Origin: Bacillus sp. SM2101
GTDB lineage: Bacteria; Bacillota; Bacilli; Bacillales; SM2101
DNA length: 64,000 nt
Assembly (NCBI RefSeq): GCF_018588585.1
Contig: NZ_JAEUFG010000002.1
Coordinates: 1-64,000 of the forward strand
Direction: 5' to 3'
Position 1 is the stretch's first letter; the number at the start of each line of letters is the position of its first letter. The notes below the pieces were generated by a model. That model had not been told where the DNA came from. It worked only from the letters and a program-made list of their open reading frames with translations, and did not search any database. Shown here piece by piece: positions 16,084 to 25,806 of this stretch. The translations under genes and the position numbers were made by a program.

Positions 16084-16869
16084 CTAGTTGCCCGCCCCTC
16101 TATACTTTTTCACTCCTATGTTCCATATAACTACAGCTAAAACGAAAAACAAACTACCAATAATTGGAGTAATAAAAGAATATCCATACCACTCTGTTCT
16201 CTTAAGAAAATACGCAGCTGGATACACTCCAACAAATGCAAATGGTAATATCCATGTTAATATGTAACGAATTACTTTATTATAAATATCAACTGGGTAT
16301 CTTCCATAGTTCCCGATGTTATACATCATAGGCATAATTGATGTCCGAGCATCAGACCAAAAGCCTATACTAGCAATCATAATAAAAATCCCGGCATAGA
16401 CAAGTGCACCGCCGATTACAAATAATATAAAAATTACTACATCATACCAGTGAAAAGCTAACTCCAATTGATAAGCTGCATAACTCATTATCGCAATTCC
16501 TGTCACGCCACCAAATAATGACTCAAGCTCCATCCTCTCAAGCACAATTTGAAATAAACTATGAATTGGTCTAGTTAAAATACGATCCATTTCACCTTTA
16601 ACAATATACCTCTCATTAAAATCCCAAATATTAAAAAAAGATGTAAACAAAGCGAACGGTACAAGGAAGAAGCCGTAAATAAAAATGATCTCTTCCCTAC
16701 TCCACCCATTTAGCAATTGGGTATGACCGAATACGACTAGTATAAACACGAGATTTACACCTTGAAATAATAAGTCAGATAAAATTTCAACGACTAAGTT
16801 TGCTCTATATTGTAATCTCGTTTTTAAATATTGACTAACGTATTGAAAAAAAGTCGATATGTAAAACAC
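16084..16869 (-). CDS. ABC-2 family permease, second subunit
   Basis: A 261-residue membrane protein of the DUF990/ABC-2 group with about six membrane segments. It carries the conserved region RYIVKGEMDRILTRPIHSLF, shared with its partner permease (EIREGKVAIELIRPYNYLG). The frame is open to 16908, but a strong AAGGAGG lies 8 bases before a GTG at 16869, which is taken as the start. It is the last gene of an ATPase-permease-permease operon. Some systems of this type have been described as exporters of toxic cations such as viologens; the substrate here is unknown. Confidence 0.85.
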   Translation of the reverse strand: MFYISTFFQYVSQYLKTRLQYRANLVVEILSDLLFQGVNLVFILVVFGHTQLLNGWSREEIIFIYGFFLVPFALFTSFFNIWDFNERYIVKGEMDRILTRPIHSLFQIVLERMELESLFGGVTGIAIMSYAAYQLELAFHWYDVVIFILFVIGGALVYAGIFIMIASIGFWSDARTSIMPMMYNIGNYGRYPVDIYNKVIRYILTWILPFAFVGVYPAAYFLKRTEWYGYSFITPIIGSLFFVLAVVIWNIGVKKYRGAGN

Positions 16870-16873
16870 GTTT

Positions 16874-17665
16874 TTATCCTCCTTGAATGATGAGCTGCTT
16901 TTTAGCACTATTCCATAAAAGCTTAATAGGTATGACTAATACGATTGCCCATATAAGTTGGAACATAAGTGCTTCAATGATGTCATTTCCTTTGAATCCT
17001 TCAGTAAATATCATACTCGGAATATAGCTAATTGCCTGAAACGGAAAGAACATCATAACTTCTTGTGCCCACAATGGATAAAAGCTAATAGGTAGCAGTA
17101 GTCCTGAAAAAAGGTCAATCACTACTCTTTTTGCACGGATTAAGCCATCGTTATTAAATAAAAAGAACGTCATAATTCCGGTAATTAGGTTTATTTGAGT
17201 ATTTATAATGAAGCTTAAAACAATTGCAATAATAAAATAAAGCCATGTTGATACACTAGTAGAAAAATTAAAAGGAAAAATTAATCCTACAATAAACATA
17301 CCCGGTAAAGAAAAAAACAACAAACGAAATAAACCTTCTCCTAATCCCTGCATCGTCTTCATACCTAAATAGTTGTATGGACGTATGAGTTCTATCGCTA
17401 CCTTTCCTTCACGGATCTCCATCGCAATCTCTCGGTCAATATTATTAAAATAAAAAGCTCTAGCCATCCAAGCTACCGCTACATACGTAGTCATTTGTAT
17501 AACAGACAATCCTTGTAACTCGCCCTTATCACCATAGATTGCTGTCCATAAGAAGTAGTATGCACCTATATTTATACTGTAAATTAAAATCCCACTGTAA
17601 TAGTTTGTTCTATAAGCCAGCATCATTAAGAAGCGTATTCTAATCATTTCTATGTATTTATCCAT
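16874..17665 (-). CDS. ABC-2 family permease, first subunit
   Basis: A 263-residue permease with about six membrane segments, homologous in layout to the next gene. The ATG at 17665 overlaps the ATPase stop by 8 bases (ATGGATAA), indicating translational coupling; the upstream TTG at 17671 is less likely. It would form a heterodimeric channel with the downstream permease. Confidence 0.87.
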   Translation of the reverse strand: MDKYIEMIRIRFLMMLAYRTNYYSGILIYSINIGAYYFLWTAIYGDKGELQGLSVIQMTTYVAVAWMARAFYFNNIDREIAMEIREGKVAIELIRPYNYLGMKTMQGLGEGLFRLLFFSLPGMFIVGLIFPFNFSTSVSTWLYFIIAIVLSFIINTQINLITGIMTFFLFNNDGLIRAKRVVIDLFSGLLLPISFYPLWAQEVMMFFPFQAISYIPSMIFTEGFKGNDIIEALMFQLIWAIVLVIPIKLLWNSAKKQLIIQGG

Positions 17666-18671
17666 TAACAACGCCTTCTTCGTATATATTTCTTATAATT
17701 TCTTCAGTAGCAACCTCATTAATATTAATATCTTTAATTTGGTATACTGCCACAATTCTTCGAATGAGCTCTGAAATGATTATTTCTTCATCTCTGACAT
17801 TCGCAATCCAAACATTCATTCTTTCGTGATTTTGCCACTTAACATCTAGATCACCAGTATGTGACAATAATTCAGCTTCATTTACTTCCTTCGTAAATTG
17901 AAACTGTATTTGTTTACCATCACCCCAATTTGATCGAAGTGCTTGTAATGAACCATCATATATTATTTTCCCTTCATCAAGCATGACAACACGCTCACAT
18001 AATGCTTCAATATCCGATAAATCATGTGTCGTTAATAATATTGTTGTTTTATATTTTTCATTTATTTCTTTTAAGAATTTCCTAATTTTAAGCTTTACTA
18101 ACACATCTAAACCAATTGTAGGCTCATCTAAAAATAATAACGGCGGGTTATGGATAAGAGCTGCAGCTAGTTCACAGCGCATACGTTGACCTAAAGACAA
18201 CTTTCGCACAGGCTTATCCAACAAAGGTCCAATATCTAACGTTTCAATAACGTGTCCCATATGATTGTTATAGTCTTCATCAGACACTTGATATATTTTT
18301 TTTAATAACCTAAATGATTCTTGTACCGCAATATCCCACCATAATTGTGACCGCTGACCAAACACTACCCCGATTGTTCTTACGAATTTTTCACGATCTT
18401 TATGAGGGTTCATCCCATTCACGCGAACACTTCCAGACGATGGAGTTAAAATACCTGTAAGCATTTTAATCGTTGTTGATTTACCAGCACCATTCTCTCC
18501 AATGTAACCTACCATTTCTCCTTCTTTAATCGTTAACGATATATCATCAACAGCATGGATTAACTTATAATTTCGAGTAAATAAATCTCGAAACGCTCCC
18601 TTTAACCCAGCTCGACTTGAGAAAGACTTAAATTCTTTGTTCAGTCTATCTACTTCTATTACATTCTTCAT
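17658..18671 (-). CDS. ABC transporter ATP-binding protein (DrrA/viologen-exporter type)
   Basis: A 337-residue ATPase with Walker A GENGAGKST, Q-loop VFGQRSQLWWD, signature LSLGQRMR, Walker B LLFLDEPTIGLD and switch TTHDLSD. The LSLGQRMRCE signature and the QLWWD Q-loop are characteristic of the group paired with two DUF990-like permeases. A C-terminal extension of about 80 residues follows the NBD and may dimerise the protein. It is the first gene of a three-gene exporter operon. Confidence 0.9.
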   Translation of the reverse strand: MKNVIEVDRLNKEFKSFSSRAGLKGAFRDLFTRNYKLIHAVDDISLTIKEGEMVGYIGENGAGKSTTIKMLTGILTPSSGSVRVNGMNPHKDREKFVRTIGVVFGQRSQLWWDIAVQESFRLLKKIYQVSDEDYNNHMGHVIETLDIGPLLDKPVRKLSLGQRMRCELAAALIHNPPLLFLDEPTIGLDVLVKLKIRKFLKEINEKYKTTILLTTHDLSDIEALCERVVMLDEGKIIYDGSLQALRSNWGDGKQIQFQFTKEVNEAELLSHTGDLDVKWQNHERMNVWIANVRDEEIIISELIRRIVAVYQIKDININEVATEEIIRNIYEEGVVNG

Positions 18672-18781
18672 TTTTTTCCCTCCAACTACACACGATAAAA
18701 ACTAGTTTATATAAATATTGTGAATGAAACAAATACAAAGCATACAGCATACCAAAAATATATTTTGATAGTATAATAAAT

Positions 18782-18900
18782 AAAAGTGGAGCCGACTGTT
18801 CAGCCTCGACTAGCGTTGGAAGCTTTTCAACTGAAGACGCTTTTTGTCTTCTGATGAAAAGGTGAAACGACTCGAGAGGCTAGGAGGCGGAGCTGGACAA
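18782..18900 (+). repeat. Structured repeat, copy R1
   Basis: A 119-bp element running from AAAAGTGGAGCCGACTG to GGAGCTGGACAA. It folds as nested stems: CTTTTCA with TGAAAAG, GAAGAC with GTCTTC around GCTTTTT, and AGCCTCGA with TCGAGAGGCT. It is a near-perfect tandem duplicate of R2 with a 123-bp period, and is GC-richer than its surroundings. Confidence 0.85.
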
Positions 18901-18904
18901 ATAT

Positions 18905-19023
18905 AAAAGCGGAGCCGACTGTTCAGCCTCGACTAGCGTTGGAAGCTTTTCAACTGAAGACGCTTTTTGTCTTCTGATGAAAAGGTGAAACGACTCGAGA
19001 GGCTAGGAGGCGGAGCTGGACAA
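18905..19023 (+). repeat. Structured repeat, copy R2
   Basis: Identical to R1 apart from AAAAGCGG in place of AAAAGTGG at the start. The same nested stems are present. Confidence 0.85.
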
Positions 19024-19027
19024 ATAT

Positions 19028-19148
19028 AAAAGCGGAAGCGCATCGTTCATCCCCGACAAGCACTGGAAGCATTTCATTCGAAGGCGCTTTTTGCCTTCAA
19101 ATGAAATGGTGAAGTGACCTCGAGGGGATTGGCGCTGAAGCTGGACAA
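19028..19148 (+). repeat. Structured repeat, copy R3 (covarying variant)
   Basis: Same plan but different bases: CATTTCATT pairs with AATGAAATG, GAAGGC with GCCTTC, and ATCCCCGA with TCGAGGGGAT. The ends are AAAAGCGGAAGCGC and GCTGGACAA. Both arms of each stem have changed together relative to R1 and R2. Confidence 0.85.
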
Positions 19149-19152
19149 ATAT

Positions 19153-19211
19153 AAAAGCGGAAGCGCTTTGTTCACCTTCGATAAGCAAGCGATCCATAAA
19201 AAATGAAGGTG
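19153..19211 (+). repeat. Structured repeat, truncated copy R4
   Basis: It begins like the others (AAAAGCGGAAGCGC) but is cut short; CACCTTC and GAAGGTG still pair. A T-rich stretch (TATTTTTCC) follows. The remaining 113 bases before gsaB hold its promoter region. Confidence 0.6.
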
Positions 19212-19324
19212 TATTTTTCCTGGAATGAATGATCATGATGAACCGAAGAATCATGCACTGAACTGAATCTTAACCAATTGAAAAGCATAACGCGAGTATA
19301 TTTTAACTATTATGGAGGTTAGTT

Positions 19325-20620
19325 ATGAATTTTACTAAATCTAAACAATTACATAATGAAGCTTTACAACACATTCTTGGGGGTGTGAATAGTCCTTCTC
19401 GTTCTTACAAAGCCGTGGGGGGAGGATCACCTGTAACTATGGAGAAGGCGAATGGAGCCTACTTTTGGGATGTTGATGGTAATAAATATATTGACTACTT
19501 AGCTGCATACGGTCCCATTATTACAGGTCATGCCCATCCACATATTACTGAAGCAATAAAAACAGCTGCAGAAAATGGCGTATTGTATGGAACGCCGACA
19601 CGACATGAAATTACTTTTGCAAAGATGCTAAAAGAAGCTATGCCATCATTAGAGAAAGTTCGATTCGTTAATTCTGGGACCGAGGCAGTGATGACCACCA
19701 TTAGAGTAGCACGTGCTTATACAAAACGTGATAAAATTATAAAATTCGCAGGCTGCTATCATGGTCATTCTGATCTAGTTCTCGTCGCTGCAGGTTCTGG
19801 ACCGTCTACACTAGGAACACCAGATTCTGCAGGTGTTCCAAAAAGTATAGCTCAAGAAGTCATTACTGTACCATTTAATGACATAGAACCATTTAAAGAA
19901 GCACTTCAAAAATGGGGAGATCAAATAGCAGCAGTACTAGTAGAGCCAATAGTAGGGAATTTTGGAATAGTAGAACCTAAACCTGGCTTTTTACAACAAG
20001 TGAATGAGTTAACACATGCAGCTGGAAGTCTTGTCATTTATGATGAAGTTATTACAGCATTTCGATTCATGTACGGAGGTGCTCAAGACTTACTAAACGT
20101 AAAACCAGATTTAACTGCATTAGGTAAAATTATCGGGGGAGGCTTGCCTATTGGAGCATACGGTGGCAGAGCTGAAATTATGGAGCAAGTTGCACCACTC
20201 GGTCCAGCGTATCAAGCGGGAACAATGGCTGGGAACCCCGCATCAATTTTATCTGGCATTGCCTGCCTAGAAGTATTACAACAAAACAATGTATATGAAA
20301 AGCTAGATAACTTGGGAGCGATGTTAGAAGAGAGTATTTTGACTCACGCAAAAGCCTATGAAATACCTATATCTATAAACCGACTTAAAGGTGCCCTAAC
20401 TGTTTATTTTACGAACGAAACCATTGAAAACTATGAACAAGCTGAAAAGACAAACGGCGATACTTTTGCTAAATTTTTCAAGCTTATGCTTGCTCAAGGC
20501 ATAAACCTTGCTCCTTCCAAGTATGAAGCATGGTTCATTACAATAGCTCATACAGAAGAAGACATTCGTACGACAATAAAGGCTGTGGAGACTGCATTTA
20601 AACAATTGAAAAATGCATAA
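19325..20620 (+). CDS. gsaB: Glutamate-1-semialdehyde 2,1-aminomutase (GsaB)
   Basis: A 431-residue PLP-dependent class III aminotransferase. The N-terminal [18 protein letters not shown], the cofactor-contacting [27 protein letters not shown] and the Schiff-base region [16 protein letters not shown] with its catalytic lysine are intact. It converts glutamate-1-semialdehyde to 5-aminolevulinate in haem synthesis. The position next to ygaE matches B. subtilis gsaB, the second HemL-like gene, rather than hemL of the hem operon. GGAGG precedes the ATG by 7 bases. Confidence 0.93.
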   Translation: MNFTKSKQLHNEALQHILGGVNSPSRSYKAVGGGSPVTMEKANGAYFWDVDGNKYIDYLAAYGPIITGHAHPHITEAIKTAAENGVLYGTPTRHEITFAKMLKEAMPSLEKVRFVNSGTEAVMTTIRVARAYTKRDKIIKFAGCYHGHSDLVLVAAGSGPSTLGTPDSAGVPKSIAQEVITVPFNDIEPFKEALQKWGDQIAAVLVEPIVGNFGIVEPKPGFLQQVNELTHAAGSLVIYDEVITAFRFMYGGAQDLLNVKPDLTALGKIIGGGLPIGAYGGRAEIMEQVAPLGPAYQAGTMAGNPASILSGIACLEVLQQNNVYEKLDNLGAMLEESILTHAKAYEIPISINRLKGALTVYFTNETIENYEQAEKTNGDTFAKFFKLMLAQGINLAPSKYEAWFITIAHTEEDIRTTIKAVETAFKQLKNA

Positions 20621-20627
20621 TTATACA

Positions 20628-20674
20628 TTTCAAACAAACACTATTTTATAGTAAATGATAGTGTTTGTTTGAAA
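20628..20674. terminator. Strong hairpin after gsaB
   Basis: TTTCAAACAAACACTAT and ATAGTGTTTGTTTGAAA form a perfect 17-bp stem around a 13-base loop, 8 bases after the gsaB stop. No T-run follows on either strand, so it may protect the 3' end or terminate inefficiently rather than act as a classical intrinsic terminator. Confidence 0.65.
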
Positions 20675-20725
20675 CACACACATGAAAACGCTTACAAATC
20701 AATGTTGTTGTTTTATGTAAAATTG

Positions 20726-21054
20726 ATTGACTATTCAGTATTATGTATATTGTATAAACAATTATGAATAAATAATTGATTTTTCCTACAGAACATGTTA
20801 GAATAGGTTTTAAATTCTGTAATTTTCCCTTCAAATATTAGTATTCTTATATACTTTTAATTGAATTGTTCGATCTAGAGGTAAAGACCTCACTTCCACA
20901 GGTGAGAGCTTCTTAACAGGTGTAGTAAGTAGTGTCTGTCCTCATTACCCAACACTAACTCATTGCTTAAGACGATTCACCCAAATTTGATTCCTCGTAA
21001 CCTTATCCAATATGTTTTATAGATCATTCTAAATAGGAGGTGAACGGCTAGAAA
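20726..21054 (+). promoter_or_regulatory. Long leader region of the glutamate-synthase-like gene
   Basis: A possible promoter TTGACT-N17-TTGTAT begins near 20728. The following leader contains short potential hairpins: GAGGT/ACCTC near 20880, CTCAC/GTGAG near 20890-20905, and TAGTGT/ACACTA near 20930-20960. No T-box, lysine, glycine or other riboswitch core known to me is recognisable. Confidence 0.35.
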
Positions 21055-21120
21055 GTGGGTACAACTGTGATCAAAATTAACTTTAACATACCATATCCTA
21101 CTTCAAAGCCGCTTGTATGA
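21055..21120 (+). CDS. Possible leader peptide overlapping the gltB-like start
   Basis: A 21-codon frame (GTG start; internal GTG at 21067) reads MGTTVIKINFNIPYPTSKPLV and stops at a TGA that overlaps the ATG of the next gene (ATGA). AGGAGG at 21035-21040 is 14 bases before the GTG, which is rather far. The next gene has no ribosome-binding site of its own, so this frame, or a similar one, may deliver ribosomes to it. The peptide itself may have no function. Confidence 0.4.
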   Translation: MGTTVIKINFNIPYPTSKPLV

Positions 21121-24100
21121 AAAACAACTGGAGCCCAAGCTTATTCGAAGATTATCAACACGCTGAGCATGATGCTTGTGGAATTGTATCAGCTATTGAA
21201 AAGGAAAAAATCCCTACAAAAGCCAATATCGACACATGTATTAATGCTCTCGTTACTATGAACCACCGTGCTGGATTTATTAACGGTGAAGGTGATGGTG
21301 TTGGAATTCATATAGATATTCCAAAAGCTCTTTGGGAAGAAAAGTTAACAAAAATAAATCAAGATCCACAACTCGCTAGTCGACATGATTTCATCGTTGG
21401 TCATCTTTTCATTACTAAATCTGATAACACGCAAAAAATAAAAGATAGCATTAAACATCTCTTCCAAGAACATGAATTGACAATTGTATTTGAATCAGAT
21501 CAAGTTACTTCATCTAAAGCCTTAGGCCCTATCGCCTCACAACAAGATCCGATCTTTTGGCAAATAGCCTTATTACCAGAAGACGCAAATAATAACTTAG
21601 GTAATACTCTTTTTGACTTAACAGTTAACATTGAGCAAGATGAAAATGTTCATGTTGCATCACTAAGTAATTACCATGCTGTTTATAAAGTCATGGGTGC
21701 TGGAGATATTTTACCAAAATACTACGATGATTTAGCCAATCCATTAGTGGCGTCTACTATGACATTAGGTCATAACCGTTATTCAACGAATACACTGTCC
21801 AACTTTTTTAGAGTACAACCTTTTAGTGTATTAGGGCATAACGGAGAAATTAATACAATTGCTAAACTTCGTGATGAAGCAACAATGATTGGGGTTCCTT
21901 TAACGGATGGTGGGAGCGATTCACAAGATTTAAATCGTACAATAGAAACATTCATAGCTAGAGATGGCTATAGTTTGTTTGAGGCAGTAGATGTGTTATT
22001 TCCACCAATTATTAATGAAATAAAAACATTCCCTAACCATCTTCAAGATTTGTATACTTACATTCGAGAAGCTTGGGGACATTTCGCTCAGGGGCCTGCG
22101 GGAATTATTTCTAGATATAATGACGAAGCTGTTTTTAGTGTCGATTCACTAGGATTACGCCCATTATGGCAAGTAGAAACTGAAACTAGTTATCTTTTTG
22201 CTTCTGAACAGGGCATCATTCCTGCAAGTGAATTTGTTGCTGAACCGAAACCACTTTCTCCGGGTGAAAAAGTCGGCTTAAAATGGGGAGAAGACAATTA
22301 TATAAAACTATATGAATATGATAAGTACCAAGAAGAGGTATACAATAGATTTAATAGTAGATGCGACATTACAAACTATAGAGAACGTTTAACTTATCCA
22401 TCGTACGAAAAACAAGTAATGATCTCTAACGAAACTAAAGTTCATAACCGTCAATATGCTGCATTTGGTTGGGATAGAGAGCATATTCAACTGCTTGAAC
22501 AAATGGCGGAAAAAGGAGCGGAACCGATTCGTTCTCTAGGCCACGATGCACCTCTTGCAGCAATTAATAGCTCTAGAAAAAATATTGCAGATTTTATTAA
22601 GGAAAGTGTCGCTGTTGTAACAAACCCAGCAATAGATCGTGATAGAGAAACTGAACATTTTTCAACTAGAACCATTGTCGGCAAAAGGCCATCTCTATTT
22701 GATAACAGCGAGGATAGTTATGCTGTTGAACTTATATCTCCAATTCTTTTAGAAGGTGGCATTGGAAATACATGTGCTAATGACCTAAGTCAACCATCTT
22801 ACGATCAATTAGTGCAAACATTCAGCAATCATAAACTTACCCATTTTATACCAGCAATTTATGAGGAACATGAAACGATTCCAACCGCGTTAAATCGTCT
22901 TGTAGAAGAGGCATGTGAAGCTGTAAATAACGGAAAAGCTATCATTATTATCGACGATGCACAAGCACATAGTGACGGGAAATTATGGATTGATCCTTTG
23001 CTCATTACTTCTGCAATTGATCAAGCTTTAGTTAAGAAACAATTACGACGACATTGTTCTGTACTATTACGCTCTGGGGCGATCCGATCATTACATGATA
23101 TTATAGTAGCTTATGGACTTGGAGCTAATGTTATTAGTCCGTATTTATTATTTGCTACTGTTGCTGATGACACAACTATGAAAACCCAAAACCTATTTAA
23201 TTCATTAAATAAAGGTTTAGAAAAGGTAATATCTACGATCGGCATACACGAGCTCCGTGGATATGGCAGGCTCTTCTCAGCGATTGGATTACATGATGAA
23301 GTGGCAAGTACATTAAACGTTGTAAACTTTTTCGGATCAAACGAATTGAAACATAATTTTGCATCTCTTAAAAATGATGCAATTACAAGAGCACAAGATT
23401 TTGAAAACGAAAGCGCGCGTCCTGGAAAAACTTTTCATTTGTTCCCACGTTTATGGAAAGCCATTAGCGATGTTGCAAAGACAGGTTCATATGATTTATA
23501 CCGAGAAAAACTTTCTGAACAAGAAGGAGCTAACCCAACGACAATACGTCATTTAACAGAATTGAAGCAGACGGAAAAACAAGTACCTGCTGAAAAAGTT
23601 GACATTAGTGTAGCAAATCATGATCTACCATTTGTCATCGCATCAATGTCATTCGGATCACAAAATGAAATTGCTTTTAGAGCATACGCAGAAGCAGCCA
23701 ATCGTTTAAATATGGTCAGCCTTAATGGTGAGGGTGGAGAAATTAAAGATATGCTTGGAAAATACCCTCATACTCGTGGGCAGCAAGTAGCATCTGGACG
23801 ATTTGGAGTAAACGCTGAGCTGTTAAACTCATCGAATTTATTAGAAATTAAGATAGGTCAAGGTGCTAAGCCTGGTGAAGGTGGACATCTTCCTGGATCA
23901 AAAGTAACTGCCAAAATTGCAGAAGCACGAAACGCGACGATTGGTTCTGATTTAATATCGCCGTCTAATAATCATGATATATATTCTATTGAAGATTTAG
24001 CACAAATGATTTCAGAACTGAAAACCGCTAATGACCAAGCAAAAGTTATAGTGAAAGTACCTGTTGTCCCTAATATCGGAACGATTGCAGTTGGCATAGC

Positions 24101-25589
24101 AAAGGCTGGAGCAGATATTATAACACTTAGCGGTTTTGATGGTGGTACGGGTGCTGCAAGAATTCATGCTTTACAACACGTAGGCCTTCCTGTAGAGATT
24201 GGTGTAAAGGCCGCACATAACGCATTATTAGAAGCTGGTTTACGAAACAAAGTTGAACTTTGGGCTGACGGTGGTATAAAGAGCGCAAAAGACTGTTTGA
24301 AAATAATGCTACTCGGCGCAAACAGAATTGGTTTTGGAACCCTATCTATGATTGCGATTGGATGTACGACATGTAGAGGATGTCATCTAGATTCTTGTCA
24401 CGTTGGAATTGCGACGCAAATCGAATCAGAAGCTCAGGCGAAAGAGCATGGACTCCGCAGATTCGTTCCTAGACAATTTGATGCTGCAGTACAAGGACTT
24501 GAAAATTTATTTACTGCTTTTGGCAAGGAACTGAAAGCTCTAACCGCTTCATTAGGCATGACTAATTTACAAGATATTGTAGGTAGATCTGATTTACTTG
24601 AACAGGTTCACGGGATTGATGCAATGGACCTATCACGCTTATTATCAACACTTGATGTTGAACAATTTTCTTATCGAGATACAACAGTTGAAAAAGCAGA
24701 AAAGCAATTAGCTACAGCTGTAGGTGCAGAGTATTTAGATGACAAAGTAGAAGACTTACATCGTTCTCGAGAATTTACGACCGTAACGGCAGAACAACGC
24801 ATTCTTGGAAGTCGCGTGTCATGTCACCGTGTACGTGGACGTCTCGATGGCTCATATGAACAACTTCCAGATGTAACATTAAAATATAAAAACGGATCCA
24901 TCCCTGGAAATGGTTTAGGTGCATATAACAGCAGCGGTATTAATATCCAAGTTGATGGTGGCGCACAGGACGGCATTGGAAAAACTTCCTTTGGTGGTAA
25001 TATCTCAATCCTAAAATCTAAAGGAAAAGATGGAAAATACTATAATGGTGCTGTTGGAAAGGGCTTCGGTTATGGAGCACAAAAAGGCTTACTCATTGCC
25101 CAAGGTAATGCGGATGCTCGTGCAGGAATTCGTTTATCTGGTGCAGATATGATCATTGGCGGAAAAGTAACAACGCCTATTTCAGATAAAGAACATGGCA
25201 ATATAGGTGTTCATGCAAATATTAAAGGATTTGCTTTTGAATATATGACTAACGGTCGCGGACTCGTCTTAGGTGATCCAGGCCCTTGGATTTGTGCAGG
25301 TATGACCGGTGGAGTAGTTTATTTAAGACATCAGCCTGAAATGGGCCTTACGAAAGAAGCTATTATGAAAAGAATTGCAAAAGGCGCCAAAGTTTCTATA
25401 GAACCATTAAGTAGTAAAGGCATTGACGATGTCAAAGAGCTACTTAACAAATATATTGAAGCACTTAGTGAAACAGATCAGTCTGATGAAATACAGGAAT
25501 TAAATGTATTACTTGAAGATCTTGAAAATAACTTTTTACAATTGATTCCATCAAAAGAACAAGCTGACCCTTCAGTATCAACTGAATAA
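21117..25589 (+). CDS. Glutamate synthase large-subunit-like protein
   Basis: A 1490-residue protein with the full glutamate synthase layout: an N-terminal Ntn-type glutaminase domain whose nucleophile would be C21 after removal of a 20-residue propeptide (HDACGIVS), a central domain, an FMN/synthase domain (about 790-1180) and a C-terminal GXGXG beta-helix domain. The 3Fe-4S cluster motif is C1083-x5-C1089-x4-C1094 with an additional C1086, a form I associate with YerD and ferredoxin-linked or archaeal-type proteins rather than with NADPH-GltB. No gltD lies nearby. It stands between gsaB and ygaE, which are adjacent in B. subtilis, so it is an insertion into that backbone. Confidence 0.88.
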   Translation: MKNNWSPSLFEDYQHAEHDACGIVSAIEKEKIPTKANIDTCINALVTMNHRAGFINGEGDGVGIHIDIPKALWEEKLTKINQDPQLASRHDFIVGHLFITKSDNTQKIKDSIKHLFQEHELTIVFESDQVTSSKALGPIASQQDPIFWQIALLPEDANNNLGNTLFDLTVNIEQDENVHVASLSNYHAVYKVMGAGDILPKYYDDLANPLVASTMTLGHNRYSTNTLSNFFRVQPFSVLGHNGEINTIAKLRDEATMIGVPLTDGGSDSQDLNRTIETFIARDGYSLFEAVDVLFPPIINEIKTFPNHLQDLYTYIREAWGHFAQGPAGIISRYNDEAVFSVDSLGLRPLWQVETETSYLFASEQGIIPASEFVAEPKPLSPGEKVGLKWGEDNYIKLYEYDKYQEEVYNRFNSRCDITNYRERLTYPSYEKQVMISNETKVHNRQYAAFGWDREHIQLLEQMAEKGAEPIRSLGHDAPLAAINSSRKNIADFIKESVAVVTNPAIDRDRETEHFSTRTIVGKRPSLFDNSEDSYAVELISPILLEGGIGNTCANDLSQPSYDQLVQTFSNHKLTHFIPAIYEEHETIPTALNRLVEEACEAVNNGKAIIIIDDAQAHSDGKLWIDPLLITSAIDQALVKKQLRRHCSVLLRSGAIRSLHDIIVAYGLGANVISPYLLFATVADDTTMKTQNLFNSLNKGLEKVISTIGIHELRGYGRLFSAIGLHDEVASTLNVVNFFGSNELKHNFASLKNDAITRAQDFENESARPGKTFHLFPRLWKAISDVAKTGSYDLYREKLSEQEGANPTTIRHLTELKQTEKQVPAEKVDISVANHDLPFVIASMSFGSQNEIAFRAYAEAANRLNMVSLNGEGGEIKDMLGKYPHTRGQQVASGRFGVNAELLNSSNLLEIKIGQGAKPGEGGHLPGSKVTAKIAEARNATIGSDLISPSNNHDIYSIEDLAQMISELKTANDQAKVIVKVPVVPNIGTIAVGIAKAGADIITLSGFDGGTGAARIHALQHVGLPVEIGVKAAHNALLEAGLRNKVELWADGGIKSAKDCLKIMLLGANRIGFGTLSMIAIGCTTCRGCHLDSCHVGIATQIESEAQAKEHGLRRFVPRQFDAAVQGLENLFTAFGKELKALTASLGMTNLQDIVGRSDLLEQVHGIDAMDLSRLLSTLDVEQFSYRDTTVEKAEKQLATAVGAEYLDDKVEDLHRSREFTTVTAEQRILGSRVSCHRVRGRLDGSYEQLPDVTLKYKNGSIPGNGLGAYNSSGINIQVDGGAQDGIGKTSFGGNISILKSKGKDGKYYNGAVGKGFGYGAQKGLLIAQGNADARAGIRLSGADMIIGGKVTTPISDKEHGNIGVHANIKGFAFEYMTNGRGLVLGDPGPWICAGMTGGVVYLRHQPEMGLTKEAIMKRIAKGAKVSIEPLSSKGIDDVKELLNKYIEALSETDQSDEIQELNVLLEDLENNFLQLIPSKEQADPSVSTE

Positions 25590-25662
25590 TAAAATCATTT
25601 AGTTCTGGAATTCATTAAGTAAAAACAAGTTTTCAAAACCTAATTTAAGCCCCGCATTCTTT

Positions 25663-25719
25663 AAAATGTACCCTATAGAGTAGACACTTTAAAAAAGTCT
25701 CCTTATAGGGTACATTTTT
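25663..25719 (+). terminator. Terminator of the glutamate-synthase-like gene
   Basis: AATGTACCCTATA pairs with TATAGGGTACATT across a 27-base interior that also contains the short stem ACTTT/AAGT, followed by TTTTTG. It lies about 75 bases after the stop codon. Confidence 0.9.
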
Positions 25720-25806
25720 GTATAACAGAGAAACACAAACTTATACAATGTTTACCCACCTTTTCTCACTATACTAATGTTCACCTTTACAAATAATTAA
25801 AATCGA

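Noticed and set aside
19003-19254. Open frame of 83 codons on the minus strand
   Set aside because: It lies in the structured repeats and is repeated in similar form at 44.8-45.1 kb; no start signals.
20860-21054. Riboswitch or T-box in the gltB-like leader
   Set aside because: No T-box motif or known riboswitch core could be found; only short generic stems.
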